The position numbers and the translations under genes are program-made. A stretch of DNA of 64,000 bases from Marinomonas polaris DSM 16579 (GTDB lineage Bacteria; Pseudomonadota; Gammaproteobacteria; Pseudomonadales; Marinomonadaceae), in the NCBI RefSeq assembly GCF_900129155.1, contig NZ_FQVF01000005.1:186001-250000 (forward strand). The letters are read 5' to 3'. Shown piece by piece: positions 63,415-64,000 of this stretch (positions are counted from its first letter, which is position 1; every line of letters begins with the position of its first letter). The notes under the pieces are model-generated. The model ran no database searches, had not been told where the DNA came from, and saw only the letters and a list, made by a program, of their open reading frames with translations.

Positions 63415-64000
63415 ATGGATATCGTTCTCCAGCAGCTGGTAAACGGTCTTACCCTTGGTTCTGTTTATGGACTCATTGCGATCGGTTACACCATGGTGTA
63501 TGGCATTATCGGCATGATTAACTTCGCTCATGGCGATGTTTACATGGTGTCAGCTTATATCACCGCTATTGCTCTAGCTCTTTTAACTTTTTTCGGTATC
63601 GAATCTTTTCCTATTATTCTTGTCGGCACGCTGTTTCTTACTGTTGCTGTCACTGGCGCATATGGGTGGGTTATTGAACGTATCGCATACCGTCCATTGC
63701 GAAGCTCTAGTCGTTTGTCTGTATTGATTTCTGCAATTGGTATGTCACTGATTTTGCAAAACTATGTGCAGCTTAGTCAGGGTGCTAACCAACAAGGTGT
63801 GCCGACTCTTTTAACCGGTGCATTGCGTTTTCACGTAGGTGATGGCTTTGTGCAGATCACTTATATGAAATTGTTAATTTTGTTCATTTCCATTTTAGGC
63901 ATGGGTGTACTTACCTATGTTATCCAAAAAACAAAACTTGGTCGTATGTGTCGAGCGACTCAGCAAGACCGAAAAATGGCCTCTATTTTGGGCATAGATA
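63415..64000 (+). CDS. livH: Branched-chain amino-acid ABC permease LivH, 5' part
   Basis: The frame starts at ATG 63415 (GAGG 7 bp upstream) and stays open to the window end, giving 195 codons. MDIVLQQLVNGLTLGSVYG is the LivH start. Hydrophobic helices follow, with the family segment GMINFAHGDVYM and the later KTKLGRMCRATQQDRKMAS, which faces the ATPase. The remainder and the rest of the liv operon lie beyond the window. Confidence 0.94.
   Translation, partial: MDIVLQQLVNGLTLGSVYGLIAIGYTMVYGIIGMINFAHGDVYMVSAYITAIALALLTFFGIESFPIILVGTLFLTVAVTGAYGWVIERIAYRPLRSSSRLSVLISAIGMSLILQNYVQLSQGANQQGVPTLLTGALRFHVGDGFVQITYMKLLILFISILGMGVLTYVIQKTKLGRMCRATQQDRKMASILGID

Overview
The window reads as chromosomal DNA of a marine, heterotrophic gammaproteobacterium, most likely an Oceanospirillales relative of Marinomonas. 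This is inferred from the moderately low GC content, three complete TRAP-type solute transporters, the E. coli-like gene blocks yibN-grxC-secB and gpmI-envC-ctp-yibQ, and protein sequences close to gammaproteobacterial families. I saw no rRNA, tRNA, CRISPR array, prophage or intact insertion sequence. Both ends cut genes: a 3' piece of an SGNH hydrolase at the left and a 5' piece of a LivH-type permease at the right.

Left part (1-17.8 kb): a TRAP transporter (558-3583) is followed by an operon of a Cache-domain histidine kinase, a NarL-type response regulator and a DapF-fold enzyme in which both catalytic cysteines are serine. Next come a secreted GH114-like protein, AraC and LysE genes, a Dabb protein, a DJ-1 protein divergent from a LysR regulator, two convergent chemoreceptors with different sensor domains, a small membrane protein, an isochorismatase-fold hydrolase and an aminotransferase.

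Iron block (17.9-25.9 kb, minus strand): fecBCDE, then fecIR, then a TonB-dependent siderophore receptor. Three Fur-box-like sites precede fecB, fecI and the receptor. The receptor has a five-copy 15-bp tandem repeat in its signal-peptide region.

Gluconate block (26.0-30.9 kb, minus strand): a GntR repressor, gluconokinase and a TRAP transporter. GntR-type operators (ATGTTA-N4-TAACAT) lie before both gntR and the TRAP-gntK operon. This makes the transporter a probable gluconate importer in place of the usual GntT/GntP permease.

Middle (31-41.5 kb): a cNMP-CBS-DUF294 signalling protein translationally adjacent to a DnaQ-like exonuclease, an SDR/Rrf2 divergent pair, a DJ-1 gene remnant that ends at a REP-like inverted-repeat doublet, an LpxH-like phosphoesterase, an EAL-CBS-GGDEF protein, and pobR-pobA for 4-hydroxybenzoate. 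Just beyond lies a decayed second pobA copy, followed by a third TRAP system (42.2-45.1 kb).

Right part (45-64 kb): an envelope lipoprotein operon (COG3014, LpoB-like, LPP20-like) preceded by a previously unlisted 40-residue CPNC membrane peptide; secB-grxC-yibN; a lysine/pipecolate catabolic cluster (hglS, LysR, amaB, amaA, LysR); gpmI-envC-ctp-yibQ; and livK-livH behind a sigma-54-like promoter. In E. coli the yibN and gpmI blocks are divergent neighbours, so the catabolic cluster appears to sit in that junction.
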